Origin: Chinchilla lanigera
Taxonomy: Eukaryota; Chordata; Mammalia; Rodentia; Chinchillidae
Direction: 5' to 3'
NCBI RefSeq assembly: GCF_000276665.1
Contig: NW_004955488.1
Coordinates: 25,569 to 89,568, forward strand
Length of the DNA stretch: 64,000 nt
The number at the start of each line of letters is the position of its first letter. Positions within the stretch are counted from its first letter, which is position 1. The notes beneath the pieces were generated by a model. That model worked only from the letters and a program-made list of their open reading frames with translations. It was not told where the DNA came from and searched no databases. Below are positions 23,440 through 35,063 of this stretch, piece by piece. The translations under genes and the position numbers were made by a program.

Positions 23440-23775
23440 AAGGTTTAGGGCTTGTTCTCTATTGGAGATAGCGGGAACCTTAAGCTGTGTGGAGATGTGG
23501 AAGGTTCTCGGTCACTGGCTGGTGTCTTAGATGAGGATTATGCACCCCAATCTCTCCATCTCTTCTGCTCCTCTTTTGTTTCCCAGCTGCCATAAGGTGG
23601 GCAGCTTGCTCTACTTTTTGTTTCCAAGATGATGTGCTGCCTCTGCAAAGCCCAAAAGCAACACGGCCAATGGGGTCATAGATGGGAATCCCCAAAACTG
23701 TGAGCCAAACAAGCCTTTTTCTCTTTACAAGTTGATTGCCTCAAGTGTTTGCTATAGAACACTGACTAATACATG
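23440..23775 (+). mobile_element. MaLR-type LTR, diverged subfamily
   Basis: The 3' half is clear: CAGCTGCCATAAGGTGGGCA, AAAACTGTGAGCCAAACAAG, CCTTTTTCTCTTTACAAGTT and a final GAACACTGACTAATACA. The 5' boundary is uncertain. It differs from the copies at 15.0 and 55.9 kb in the CT-rich middle, so it represents another subfamily. Confidence 0.7.
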
Positions 23776-24584
23776 GAGGAAGGAAAACATTGCCTTTGGC
23801 CAACAGCATAGATTGGAAATGCATTAGGACAATTAAAATCCAGTCAGCCAAAGTCAGACTGGAGCTTCCCTGGCAGCTGTTGTTTCTCTACATTTTTTTT
23901 TTGGAAAACATTATTCTGCTCAGTATATTCCCACTGAGGGAAGGTGTTGGGGTCACCGTGGTGGTTCTCTGCATCTTACTTTGATCTAAATTCTTCTTGA
24001 TGGACTGAAGCTGCTCATTGGCTTGCTGGGAGTCTAGATCCTTTAGGATGGGTTACTTCAGAGACTACTAGACTCCTCATAATCCAATCTCTTCCTGAGC
24101 TCCACCTCTGGTCACACGAGATTTTAGAGGACACTCTAGAGCCACCCTATAACAACAGCATTTTTACTCTGCTAATCTCTTCTGTGTCCCATCACTATCT
24201 ATGTTGTTCTTACACCAAACTTCTGGCCCTCTAGCGCTCTCTTATGATCTTCTGAGGTGTTTTCCAGATGGTGTTCTGGAGCTGGCCAATGTCAATGTGT
24301 TAGAGAACTGATGCACAGGGGGAGAGCTGTCATGAGCACCGTCATGAGCCTCTATATGCAGCAGATGCCAGGGGTAGGTTAGAGAATTTGGCCACTGGAA
24401 GTCAAGATGGAAATGAAAAATGTGAAATGTTTTCCTCACTGGTGCTCTGATGATCTGAAAGGGCTTAAACACTGCACACCAAAGTCAGTGAATGCTCCAG
24501 TGGATTCCTCTGAGGTAATTGAGAGGGCCTGAGAATCATACATGGTTATGGAAGGGCAAAATACATAATGCAAATGGCAGGAGA
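23776..24584. other. Anonymous non-coding stretch
   Basis: No recognised gene or repeat. Confidence 0.5.
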
Positions 24585-24601
24585 TCAACAGATACATTTA
24601 T

Positions 24602-24711
24602 TTTATTTTTATTTTTATTTTTTTTGGTTTTTTTTTTCCAGTACCGGAAATTGAACTCATAACCTCGCTCTTACCAGGCAGGCGCTGTGCCGCTGAGCTA
24701 AATCCCCAGCC
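24602..24711 (-). mobile_element. Young ID SINE with 17-bp target-site duplication
   Basis: The plus strand runs from a T-rich tail to TTGAACTCATAACCTCGCTC, AGGCAGGCGCTGTGCCGCTG and AGCTAAATCCCCAGCC, a well-preserved reversed ID. TCAACAGATACATTTAT occurs perfectly at 24,585-24,601 and 24,712-24,728. Confidence 0.97.
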
Positions 24712-24728
24712 TCAACAGATACATTTAT

Positions 24729-27463
24729 GTGGGACAGTTTACTGTGATACCTAAGGAGCTGAGGAAGCTTCCTCACTAGACTGAAAGCTCCTGTATGCAA
24801 TACTAGAACTTTAAATACACACCTTTTTTTTACATGCTTCTTGACTCCCAGTTAGGTCTCAGGCAAGATTTGTTGAAATAATTTTAAGACTGAATGTATA
24901 AAGTATAAGCAAACCTAAGATTGCTTGATGTATCCTAATAAGATGATTATCTTTATTTTTTATTCTTATATAACAATAACTGAGTTGGCAGTAGTGCAAG
25001 GTTCCTTAATCCCAACAAATAAGAGCTTTATTTCATTTAATATATACTTTGCTTAATGTTCTAAAGTAAAACCCTTGCATCTCTCAGACAGCTTGATGCT
25101 TTTGCGGGAAATTGGAGTTTGGTAGTTTTGTACTTGTGCATAGCTGTGCTACCACAAACTCATCTTAAGCAAACTGTATTTGTTAACTAATTTTCATGGG
25201 TAAAAGGCACAGTGTGGCTTCCCTGAATTTCTGCATAATCGTCTCCCAGTGCAGCAAAGGTGCTTGTCATTTCAGTGTTCAGTGGGGGAAGTACCCGTTT
25301 CCAAGCTCATGTCGTTCGTGTAAACTTCATTTCCTTATAGTTGTAAGACTCGGGGCATCAGCATTTCTGGACTCTCAGCCTGCGCCACTCCCGCCTTCTC
25401 TAAACTGCCTCACCAAGTTACATCTCCCAAACTTCTACCTGCTCCACCCAAGCCAGGAACAGCATCTCCTTGTAAGAATGAGCTCGTGGTTCTCTGTGAC
25501 CTCCTTGTGGAAGTGACATCTTGCCTCGCTACTCTTCTGGTCATTCCTTTGGTGAAAATGAAGCCACAGGCTGCACCCGAAGGTGATTGCTGATAAAGGC
25601 TTTGTTATAAAGCAGACTATTTAGTGGGTAAAGCTTTTACTTTGTTTCCTCCAGGAAAGTGATAATGGTGAAGAAAGTCATCTTAACACTACACTCAATT
25701 TCACTCTCTTTCAGTTATGTAAAATTTGATCTATTGTGGTCTTCTTGTATTAAATATGTTTATATTACTGCTGTTATGGTAAAATGTATAAATCAAGACA
25801 TCTGAAGGCAAATTTCTAGATGGTCTAAGAGATGATCACTTCCTTTTCCATTATACCGGGCTCCTTTCTTTTTTGCACATTTATTACTGTCCGGCTTTGA
25901 TTTTCTGGCAGGCGCCAGAAAATTTTCTGGTATACATGCCACATTCATATTTTCATGTCTGTCCTGTCTTCTTTTTCTTGTCTTTGCTGGTTGTTGCAGT
26001 TGTTGTTGCACTTTCCCTCTCATTTCACTTGGCATTCTAGTGATCATATCAGAACCCACCTCTGCTTCCCATTTCTTTCCTGCCTCTTTGAAAGACTTTT
26101 TTCTTTCAGACCCTAGGTATACAGTTGTAGATGCTTACTTTTATGGAGTCATTGTTAGCTACTTGTGAGGCTGTCGCTTGGAAATACTGAGGTGAATTAA
26201 GATATTTACTGCATGATCTGGTCAAATTTTCCTTGCTTTGAATTATTATAACCTGTGTATATTTTAGCTCCTTTTCTGTCCTTATTTGTAGCCTTGGAAT
26301 TGGGATTTGTCAGCAGATTGAAGAAGTTTGGAAGTACGTTTTATGCCGTCTAAATGACACTTGCAAGAGTTGATTTGCAGAAGACATTTCAGTGGAGCAG
26401 AAAGTAATTTTAATTAAGATTTTAAACTTCTAGGGCATGACAAATCTGCACTTCAAGGAGGAAAAATTATATTGAATTGCACACAAAAAGAAAAGACTGA
26501 TACAGGCATATTTTTATCTTACTATTAAAGATCTAATCAGTTTTTTGGGAGAGGGAATGAGTTAAAAGCAAACAAAAGAAAAATAAATAAACAGATCCAA
26601 AATTATTAATGGATAGCAACCTCTTATTCATATTTGAAAAATCAGGAGCACCTAGATTAAAACTTGGAACAATTTGATGGTTCCAAAATCCAATGCAGTT
26701 ATCTGGTTATTTTGAGGGTCTGGAAATCTCATGACTGGACCCACAATGTGTAAATTGCTCTCTGCCGCAGTGTGTCTCATCTAAATGATGCCTAGAAGAA
26801 CTGAGGTGTTCTAGACCTGGATTTTCAGACCTGTGTGACCCAGCTGGTGACATCTGAGCCTGCAGCGCTCCAGCACAGGCTGGGGTCGCAGGTGGGCCCA
26901 GACCTGAGGCAGGCAGCAGTGTGGTTGCCACACAAGTGTCGAACACACCTTGTTGCCCCTCAGCTCCCTACGTTCAGCCCGGGTCACACTCCATGATTAT
27001 GAGGAGCCTTTCGTTGTTTGCTTGAAGTTTTCCTACGAAGCCTCTGAACCCATGAATATGGCCTGCATTCTCATGCAGTTTTACGTTTTCAGGAACATGG
27101 CCAAGCAACATGGATGCAACATATCTCTGTAAGAAAAATAACAACAAAATCTTATTATGGGATTGTGTCAGTTTACGTGGAGAAGGTATAGGATATTTGA
27201 TTCTATCCAGACATACTTTAATGTGTTTTTCTGTGTAAAACATGTTGCAGTTGTTTGCTAGTATTGTCATGTGTACTCGGGGGTAAGGTAAATAACTTTA
27301 GCAAAGGCTCTTGTTTTTACATGTTTGATCTCACAAAACCTAATACAATTTAGTGCAAAAGGAGGCCCTCAACAAACCTTGTTGATTTATTGAACTGAAG
27401 TGTATCCTTGTATTGCAGAAGTTACTAACTGACATCTTATAAAGAAAAATGTCATGTTCATTC
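24729..27463. other. Anonymous non-coding stretch, about 2.7 kb
   Basis: A 106-codon plus-strand frame (25,196-25,516) and an 88-codon minus-strand frame (25,793-26,059) are the longest. Neither has a known domain or splice borders. The part 26,790-26,990 is G/C-rich with a few CpGs but too short for a CpG island call. Confidence 0.45.
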
Positions 27464-27918
27464 ATTATGGTCGGAGATTGAACTGTGTCCCTTCTGAGTT
27501 TGTATATTGAGGTTCTAGTCCCCAGCATATCAGCAGGGGACCCGATTTGGAAACAGTCCTTGCAAATGTAATAGCTGAGATGAGGTCAGTATCGGAGAAT
27601 GTGGATCTCTAATCCAATCTGACTGATGACTTGCAATGAGGGGAACATCAGACATGGACCCACACACAGGCGGGATGCAGCATAAATGGCAAGGCAGAGA
27701 TGAGGGGAGGTCAAAGACTGCCAGCAAACCAGGAGAGATGAGGTATGAAACACTGCACAGATTCATTCTCATGACCAGCACAAAGAAAAGACCCCGACAC
27801 AGCTTAGATCCTGGAGACTTTGCTTCCAGAACTGTCAGAACCATGAGATATTTCTGTTGTTCCAGCCACCAAATTTGTGTTACTTTGTTATGGAAACCCT
27901 AGCAAACTAATGCAATAA
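27464..27918 (+). mobile_element. MLT1-type MaLR LTR, near full length
   Basis: GGAGATTGAACTGTGTCCCT marks the 5' part, AGACTTTGCTTCCAGAACTG, TTTCTGTTGTTCCAGCCACC and TTTGTTATGGAAACCCTAGC the 3' part, ending AGCAAACTAATGCA. About 450 bp, close to the usual LTR length. Open frames inside it are incidental. Confidence 0.85.
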
Positions 27919-29109
27919 TATTGCATTTCAAGTAGCGCGAAATATAAGCAAAATGTGTGGTACTTGCATGTGTTGCCTAGAAAATTGGACATGTTGCCTT
28001 TTTTCCTCCAAGAATATGAAAGTGAACATGCTTCAGAAATAAAACTTTGCTTAGTTTATATTCAGTCCTTTTATTCAGACTTTATTTCAACATTCAGATC
28101 AAGAAAAGACTCTTGTCTTGAGGTGGGAGAAGAGTGCAGACCACCTCAAAGGCAACCTGCTCCTTTGTAGACAATTAGTAGCATAAAGGAATTCTGTAAA
28201 ATTGGGCCCCAAACCTCCTTTTACTTAGATAGTACATCTAAGATACCTCTTCCATAGCATCATTTCTGCACTGTGGATATAAGGCCCACTTTTCACACAC
28301 TCTGAATTTCCTTGGGAATCCTTTAAGCACTGCATTGGAGGCTAATGTGCTTTCACCAAGAAACTCCAGTGTGGTTACAGTTCTCCTGTGGCTTTGGAAG
28401 AGATGGCTGCTTTGCAAATATGAAGCTCACCTCAGGTGCCCATGTTGTACAAAGATTCTAGAGTTCCCCTCTGTGTCACAAAACTCACCATTATGACACA
28501 TAAGAAGGAACTGGTCCTGAGAACAGAAAACCATTTTTCACCCCAAATGCTCACTGCAGAACCTTAGACCATCCAACAGCATGACGATGAATTCCCATGA
28601 TTTCAATTGGTACTTGAGGTCTCTTTTTCTAACCTCAGAAACACATATGGAGTTTTCATAACTCAGATGTTCACAAAGTGAAACTCCTCTCATCAGGAAT
28701 TTATGAGCTACTATTGGAGTTTTTAAAAACTGGCAGCGAGACCCTACTCCTCAGGGCTGTTTGGATTATGACAGGTAGACGCAGCTATAGGCATTGTCTC
28801 TCATGTTCTTGTGCCCAAAGGCACTCCGGCACCTGGGCCAATGCTTTTACTGAAAAATGGTATTTCAAATACAATAAAATGGAAAAGCAGCACTGCAAAA
28901 ACTCAAAACCTGGAGCCAAAGCAGCAGGTTAGGGTTCTGGAAGAAGAGAGCAAAGCAGTGCCTATCAAAATCATTCTTTAGTGTTTACCCCGATACACAC
29001 TGCATCTAAGCAAATGGGTTTGTGGAGAACAGAAGTAAAGCATTTCCACACCTCTACAGCTCAAGCTAGCTTGCATTTGTGTTCTTGTTTTTGTTTTGTT
29101 TTGTTTTTT
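27919..29109. other. Anonymous non-coding stretch
   Basis: No recognised gene or repeat apart from a short GTTTT run near 29,090. Confidence 0.5.
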
Positions 29110-29480
29110 TATCAGTCTGGGTTTTACTAGAGAAACAGATATTACATGAAATATACAAATGTATGAGAAATTACAACATTGGCTTATGACGGTCAGCCAA
29201 AGAATTGAGGAAGTGTGCAGCGGGTGTCTGCACACTGGACACTAAAGGAATCAGTTCAGGGTCTGGAGTTCACTGCAGCATTCCGTGTAAGTCTCTATCA
29301 GGAGGACGATGGGTCTGTGACGGAAGGCTGAGGGGTCTGTGATGGAAGGCTGAGGAGTCTATGCCAGAAGGCTGAAGGTTCCAAGGCAGAAGCTGAAGAG
29401 TCTGCACTAGAAGCCAAGAAATGACGTCCAAGCTGAAGGTGAAGACTGGAGCTCCTCCAAAGAATGAAACTGGAGTTCTT
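29110..29480 (-). mobile_element. Possible old LTR, antisense, carrying a minisatellite
   Basis: ATCAGTCTGGGTTTTACTAG then AGAAACAGATATTACATG and TGAGAAATTACAACATTGGC resemble the antisense start of an ancient mammalian LTR or similar repeat (…CTCTAGAGAAACAGAAC…). The family is uncertain. The middle has expanded into 22-bp units. Confidence 0.4.
29311..29415. repeat. 22-bp minisatellite, about 5 diverged units
   Basis: Units read GGGTCTGTGA(C/T)GGAAGGCTG and then diverge to GAGTCTATGCCAGAAGGCTG and GAGTCTGCACTAGAAG. The first two differ by one base, so the newest duplication is at the left. Confidence 0.85.
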
Positions 29481-29627
29481 GGTTTTGTAATTTTACTCTC
29501 AGACTCAGTCTTTCTCAAGGACGTATCTTAATTTTTTTCCTGGGTACTTTCTGTCTGAGTCACAGAGGGTGACAGATTTGGGGTGTAGAAGATAGTGTGC
29601 CCAGCTAAAAGTTTGCAGAGGTAGGAC

Positions 29628-29706
29628 CTTGCTGATCGTGCCTTGATTCTCCATGTTTGTTCTCCATGCCTTTATCCTATAAAATCGTACCTTGATGTCA
29701 GACTTT
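29628..29706 (+). repeat. Left arm of a 79-bp inverted-repeat pair
   Basis: This segment is the reverse complement of 30,270-30,348 with 7 mismatches in 79 (about 91 percent identity, no gaps). Shared blocks include GCCTTGATTCTCCA and GTACCTTGATGTCAGACTTT. Similarity stops abruptly at both ends. Confidence 0.9.
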
Positions 29707-30269
29707 TCAGTAGGACATTTGCAAGGCAGAGGAGTATGGCGCTTGTGCTAAATAAGTCTGAGTTAGTCACTCATCCAGTGAATTACTGTTAATACAACTG
29801 GGTCTATCCTGAGTTTTCAGACTCTGCACCCAAGGTCTGAGCTTTCTGTCCCCAGGGTCTGACTCTTTGTCTGTGGATCACACACCTCCAGTAACAAACT
29901 TCCCACTGCCATCTCAGCACAAAACTCGTAGGGCACAGGGAACACCCTCTCCTGTCACTGTTGACAGACAGGAGGGAAGGGCTATGGAGATGTCTATGCT
30001 TCATTAGACTATTGAAAATACCTAGACAATGACAATAGATGACGTTTGCATTTCTTCTGATCTCAGGCACAAGCTTAGTTGGAACCCTGAAATGTCTAAA
30101 AGATGGGTTGACCTTGACTGCATATAGATAGCCATTAAAATGGGCAATACCTCTCCCCAGACTGTCAATTATCCAAGAGCCTCCTTCTGTGTGTACAGTC
30201 ATTCATAAGGAGACAGGTCTTTAAATAAGTCTTTTCTAATAGCTCCTTGTGAATCAGACTATGGAGAAT
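29707..30269. other. 563-bp spacer between inverted-repeat arms
   Basis: Unrecognised sequence. A 132-codon minus-strand frame (29,804-30,202) fills much of it. It shows no domain I recognise and could be chance or a relic of an element whose ends are the two arms. Confidence 0.4.
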
Positions 30270-30348
30270 AAAGTCTGACATCAAGGTACAATTTTACAGG
30301 ATAAAAGCATGGAGAACAGACGTGGAGAATCAAGGCATCATCAGCAAG
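30270..30348 (-). repeat. Right arm of a 79-bp inverted-repeat pair
   Basis: Reverse complement of 29,628-29,706. No obvious direct duplication flanks the two outer ends (left flank ...TAGGAC, right flank ACAATA...), so a transposon interpretation is unproven. Confidence 0.9.
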
Positions 30349-30739
30349 ACAATAAAACATAACTGGTGCTTGTTGGAAAAGGACTCCGCATCTGACCAGA
30401 GTAAAGTGAATATTCTCTTTTCTGTCAGAATTTCTCCTTAGTGGACGAATGTATTTGTGCTTTTTTAACACACGTGAAGGGGAAGTAAACATACAACACA
30501 CATGCAAAGAGGAAGTAAAGTTTTATAAACCAGAGCAGGCTTGCTGGATGAGAAGTTGTTCTTTCCTGTTTTTTTTTTTTTAATTTAAATTTAGATATTT
30601 AAGGTAAATTGAATATTGTTTAAACTATTCTTTATAAATTTAGGAATTTAGATACCTATGTTTATGTAATAATATCTTGCTTCAGTATTTAGTTTTTCTG
30701 TACATTCTCAATTCTGTCTTAAATCTGTAGACCAGGCAC
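30349..30739. other. Anonymous spacer
   Basis: A/T-rich with a T13 run near 30,570. No recognised feature. Confidence 0.5.
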
Positions 30740-32560
30740 ATATGAAATAGGCTGCACCACACCTGGAAGGACAGTGCCTTGCCCTGTAGCCCCTTCTCCT
30801 AGCACAGCCTGGTACAATCAGGAGACAACTCTCAGCTTCCAGTTTCTCCCTGAGGAGGGAAAAGGAAGCCTAAAGCCTGTTGGTTTTTGTTTTGTCTGCA
30901 TCGAAGTACTGACAGGAAGCAATGACATGCTGGGTACCACTGGGAGTTTGGGTGGGCACACATACATGCACCACCATTCTGCACCCTGGATTGGGAGGAG
31001 TGAGTGGGGAAATTTCAGCTTCCAGCCCTTTGCTGGGGAGGGAAAGAACAGTATCCAAGTATCCAGTGTTTTCCTTTTAGGGGAGTTGTCCACAGGGTTA
31101 GTACCTGTCTAGAGCACCAAGGAGGAGACACAGCATACTCTAGATGCCCAGGGCTGCTGATAAGAAGAGAACTGAGCAACTTGGCCCGCTTTTGAAGACC
31201 CAGGGTACAGCAAGGACTCTAGTTTGGCAGCCTCTCTCTCTCTCTCTCAGAGTGAGAGGGGAGAAGAGAAAACTGGAGTCTGTATCCAGTGCTCTGGCTT
31301 TTCAGGAGAATGTCTGAAGTTCTGATTTCTGTCATGTCCAACTTTTGTAGATTTGGCATATGCTAGACACTCAAAAGAGGGTGATGATAAAAGATTTAGG
31401 CAACTTCAGGCATCTCCAGAGAACCTGCAATACCACAGACACTCATGGAGCCAAAGAGGAGGAGTTATGGAAGAAAAAAATTGGCAAATCACTATGACTG
31501 TAGTTTGCATGCACAAATCCTGAGAAACTACATCCACACGGAAGGTTAGAGAGGTCCTCCGACCCTCTAGCCTTGCTGCCTAGTAAGTCTTTCCCAGTAT
31601 AAAGCCAGTCCAAAAGGACAAGAGAGGTTTTTTGCATATTTGTGACTCCTACTATAATTCTAAAGCACAGAATAAACAGGAAAACATAGCCCTACCAAAG
31701 GAATATGATAAATCTCCAAAAAACCAGCCCTAATGATACAGAGGTAGGAAAAATCTGACAAAGCATTCAGATTGATAATCTTGAAGATGATTAGCAAGCA
31801 GGAAAAGCATTATGAATTTTGGGCTTAAAAACTATAATACCTGAATTTAAAAGGTTCACTGGAATCCAGCATCAGATCTGATAAAGTAGAAGGAAAAAAA
31901 TAATTTAACTCAAAGCCGGATTATTTGAAATTACACAATGACAGGGGTAGAAAGAAAAATATAAAAAATATAAAGAAAGCAGAAATGACTTATGGGTCAC
32001 TATCAGCTGGATCAATCCCTGCATTATCAAGTCACAGAGGATAAAGAAAAGAAGGAAGGGACACAGAGAGACAAAGAAACATCTTATTGGATGAAGTAAT
32101 AGCTGACAACTTTGCAGTTCTCGAAAAGATACGGGTACCAAAATCGAGATGCAACTCAATAAAATGCAGATGCCCATGTGGAGTCACATTAGAATCAAAT
32201 CATTGAAAATGAAAGACATCTTGGGTGAGAAGAGTGATTTGTCACATAAATGGAACCTCCCACAAAACTGTCTGTAGATTCTTTTCCCAAAACCTTTGAA
32301 GATTGGAAAGGAGTAGGCTGATACATTCAGAGGACTGAAAAGCACAGGACCCCTGCCAACAAGTAACACTACATCTGGCAAAACTGTCATTCAGAAAGGA
32401 AGATGGCATAATGAATTTCTAGATAAACAAAAGCTGAGGGAAGTCATCACGGTACCTGCTTTTGGAAATGGTGAAATGAACCCTTCAAGGCAATGACAGA
32501 CAAGCATGTGAAAGTACAAGGTGTCTGGTACAGATAGATGTAAGGACAGATGCACAAGGT
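30740..32560 (+). mobile_element. Ancient L1 (L1M type), 5'UTR and ORF1-like part
   Basis: G/C-richer 5'UTR-like sequence (30,740-31,680) is followed by an ORF1-like region. Diagnostic blocks are GACTTATGGGTCACTATCAG, CAATCCCTGCATTATCAAGT, ACATTAGAATCAAATCATTG, GATGGCATAATGAATTTC and TAGATAAACAAAAGCTGAGG. Many stops and frameshifts break the ORF1 frame and ORF2 is absent. Frames called on either strand here (for example 30,774-31,112) are not genes. A (TC)n run lies at 31,231-31,250. Confidence 0.75.
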
Positions 32561-33352
32561 TCTGTGAGCCAGAGGCAGGGTTCGAACTCGCCCTGATGAC
32601 TGTTTGTGCTCAGGTCTATGAGTCTTAAAATGAAGTGGCTTCAGCTCATAACATCCTTGTTCTGCACCCAGTTCTACAGGGCAAACAGTCTCTTCACTAC
32701 TGGAAGCCATGTCATGGTGTCCTTGTTCAGACAAGATCCTTCCTGCCAAAATGTGGAGAGCAGAGGGTGTGTGTCATGGAAGTGGGCTTCAGTAGCTTAT
32801 TATAGATGCTCTTGGGTATAAAGTGGCTCTGGGCCAGTAAATCCACATGATTTGGCAATATTGTAAGTCAAAATACACTTAATATTTATCAGTTGTACAA
32901 CCCCATGACGCCATGGCTGATTGGGAGCTCCCTGAAGTACAGCTTCTTTATCATATTTATGTTGATGTTTTGCACCATGGCAAGCTGGACTAGTGTAAGC
33001 CAGGGATGGCCTCTCTGTACCACAATTCTGGGACTGAGGTCTAGTCTGGGAAGATCCATGGAATGTAGGCTCCAAAGGGTGATTAAACTAACTTTGGGTT
33101 AATGCAAGTTTTGAGGCAGTAGACTCGATTCACTCAGACTTTGGAGTCCTTGGGTCACACTGAGCATAGGAAGGCAGGGCTGTGAAAACATGTGACAGCC
33201 CCTGAAAAGGCTTGGGGGAGGGCTCAATGAGTTCTGTGTCCATCATGCTAACATTATCCACATTGTATTTAATGTTAATCATAAATTCTGTTCATATCAG
33301 TTGTCCTCTGTATGTGCATGTTATATCATTTGGGGCATTCTGATTGGTATTT
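32561..33352. other. Anonymous stretch, possible old DNA-transposon remnant
   Basis: TTGTAAGTCAAAATACACTT at about 32,860 and CATGGCTGATTGGGAGCTCC at about 32,910 recall a mammalian non-autonomous DNA transposon, but the match is weak and I do not name it. Frames at 32,447-33,102 on both strands lack support. Confidence 0.3.
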
Positions 33353-33450
33353 CTTTTTTCTTTTTTTTAGTTTTTTTCCAGTACCAGGAATTGAACTCAT
33401 GACCTTGCACTTGCCAGGCAGGTGCTGTGCCGCTGAGCTAAATCCCCAGT
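33353..33450 (-). mobile_element. ID SINE
   Basis: After a T-rich tail the plus strand reads CCAGTACCAGGAATTGAACT, ACCTTGCACTTGCCAGGCAG, GTGCTGTGCCGCTGAGCTAA and ATCCCCAG. A short GTATTTC duplication may flank it. Confidence 0.93.
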
Positions 33451-33690
33451 ATTTCATTCATCGACCTAAAAGACAAGGCAACTGATGTTAAAAGACTATA
33501 AGTCATTTTTATCCTTCCAACAACAAGAATGTGTTTATTGAGCACTTGAACTCTATTTATTAAATATGTGGTTCATTAATGTCTAAGTTAATAGCACAAT
33601 GTGTGTTATTTATATGAAATATGGAACTTTCAGTATGAGTGTTGGATGCTTTACTTGTACATTGGGTTTTTCACAAAATTATGAGCATTC
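33451..33690. other. Short anonymous spacer between SINEs
   Basis: A/T-rich, no recognised feature. Confidence 0.5.
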
Positions 33691-33850
33691 CTTTTTTTTT
33701 TTTGGTCTTTTTTTGGACAGGGTCTCACTATGCAGTTCAGGCTGGTCTTGAACTCACTTTGTAGCCCAGGCTGGCCTCAACCCACAACGATCCTCCTACT
33801 CAGCCTCTCAAGTGCTGGGATTACAGGTGTGCGCCACCACTCCAGGCTGT
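33691..33850 (-). mobile_element. B1 SINE
   Basis: T-run, then GGACAGGGTCTCACTATGCA, two copies of the CAGGCTGG block about 30 bp apart, AAGTGCTGGGATTACAGGTG and GCGCCACCACTCCAGGCT. The short repeat TGAGCATT occurs on both sides and may be the target-site duplication. Confidence 0.95.
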
Positions 33851-34039
33851 GTGAGCATTTCACGTGTCTTCCACTGCTCAAATATTCTATATCTTGAATG
33901 TAAGGATTTGGCCTTCTTTGCACAGTTTTTAAACTATGAGAACAATTTGGTTCCTACTCTCATGATCCACTGGAAGTCAGCTGCCGTGGAATGAAGAGCA
34001 GTAGACTGTCCTAAAGGAACCAAAACATACCGGGAATCA

Positions 34040-34205
34040 GAAAGGCTGTGGTCAAGTTTCTTCCCTGTGAAGCTTTTGACAAGTCTGATATTCAGCCACA
34101 GAAAAGGATAATTACTCTTATTTTGCAGGGTTCTTGTGACTATAAAGTGAGATAACATATATGGCCACAATTTGGAAAATGTAATGTGCTTATGCAAATG
34201 TTTGA
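34040..34205 (+). mobile_element. Probable MIR SINE remnant
   Basis: CTTTTGACAAGTCTGATATT, CAGCCACAGAAAAGGATAAT and TTGCAGGGTTCTTGTGACTA with AAAGTGAGATAACATATATG follow the MIR 3' order (core, CCTCAGTTTCC position, GGGTTGTTGTGAGGATTAAA, GAGATAA). Weak on its 5' side. Confidence 0.45.
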
Positions 34206-34958
34206 TGCTCTTGTGTGCTTCTTTTGGATGTCTGTTCATCAAACACAGCAACAAGAAAGTATAAAAAAGAAACAGAAAGGAAATGAGATTTCCAGTTTGT
34301 TAGGGCAGTACATTTTGCCAGCTTTAATGTGTACCAAAATTAGCACTTTGGAGTTCTAATTATACAGATTAACTCTCTATGATGATCAAGTGAACCAGGA
34401 ATTCTTTATCTTAAATTTATTAGAATAAAGACATCTTAAGAAGCATACAACCAACCACATCAGTAAAATGAAAAGAATTCAGCAAATTGCTTGGTTTCTG
34501 GAGAGAGAGACATTCTCTCTTCTTTGGACTTGGCTTTATTCAACATTTCTAAGAAAAATATCCTGGCCAAGCTGGAAAACTGAGAATAGACTTTTTAACA
34601 CTACAGAAGTACTTATCATATCCTAGAAAAACATAAGCTTTGCATCATGAATGTTTTAAGCAGTATCTTATTCATCCTTCCCACTCTTAAGCTATCTTTT
34701 CTTTCTTTTACAAATTAACAACAGTACATTAAATCCAAAGTCAATTTGTTGTTGAATTTAATATAATTTTTCAGTGACAGGCAAAGTTGAATACATTCAA
34801 TAATGCCAAAAACATGAGAGAAATTTTCTGGTGCTTTGTTTTGAGCTTTAGAGTAATCTGTTCAATTGTGAAATATAATTAATGCTTAGTAACTTTAATA
34901 GTTATTTGAACTGTGGAGGGCACAAGTAGTGTGTGGAAATAGACATTTGCATACAAAC
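34206..34958. other. Anonymous non-coding stretch
   Basis: A/T-rich, flanking the candidate exon. If the exon is real this is intron. Its donor-side flank shows GTTTGT at the first six intron bases. Confidence 0.4.
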
Positions 34959-35063
34959 CTCAGAGGTAAAGAGTGTCTCTGGGTCTTCCGTAAGGGAGGC
35001 TTTCCATCTGCAGCCATTTCAATCATGTAGGCAACCCCAGGACTGCGAAATGGTATTGCATAG
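34959..35063 (-). CDS. Candidate internal protein-coding exon, gene not identified
   Basis: On the minus strand a pyrimidine-rich tract ending TCTATCTTACTTCCAG precedes the segment, and GTTTGT follows a CTGAG end. The segment is 105 nt, divisible by three. Only one of its three frames is open. It uses one leading base and two trailing bases, and reads 34 codons including AIPFRSPGVAYMIEMAADG and ending in a basic RKTQRHSLPLR stretch. The other two frames stop after 12-14 codons. Local G+C is higher than the flanks. No repeat matches it. The donor has G at +5 and T at +6 but T at +3, so it is weaker than consensus. I do not recognise the protein. The basic, Ser/Pro-containing end would suit a cytoplasmic linker, but that is a guess. 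Symmetric length would allow skipping without a frameshift. Confidence 0.4.

Noticed and set aside
29804..30202. 132-codon minus-strand open frame
   Set aside because: Kept only as part of the inverted-repeat finding; no domain, no start context and no splice evidence.
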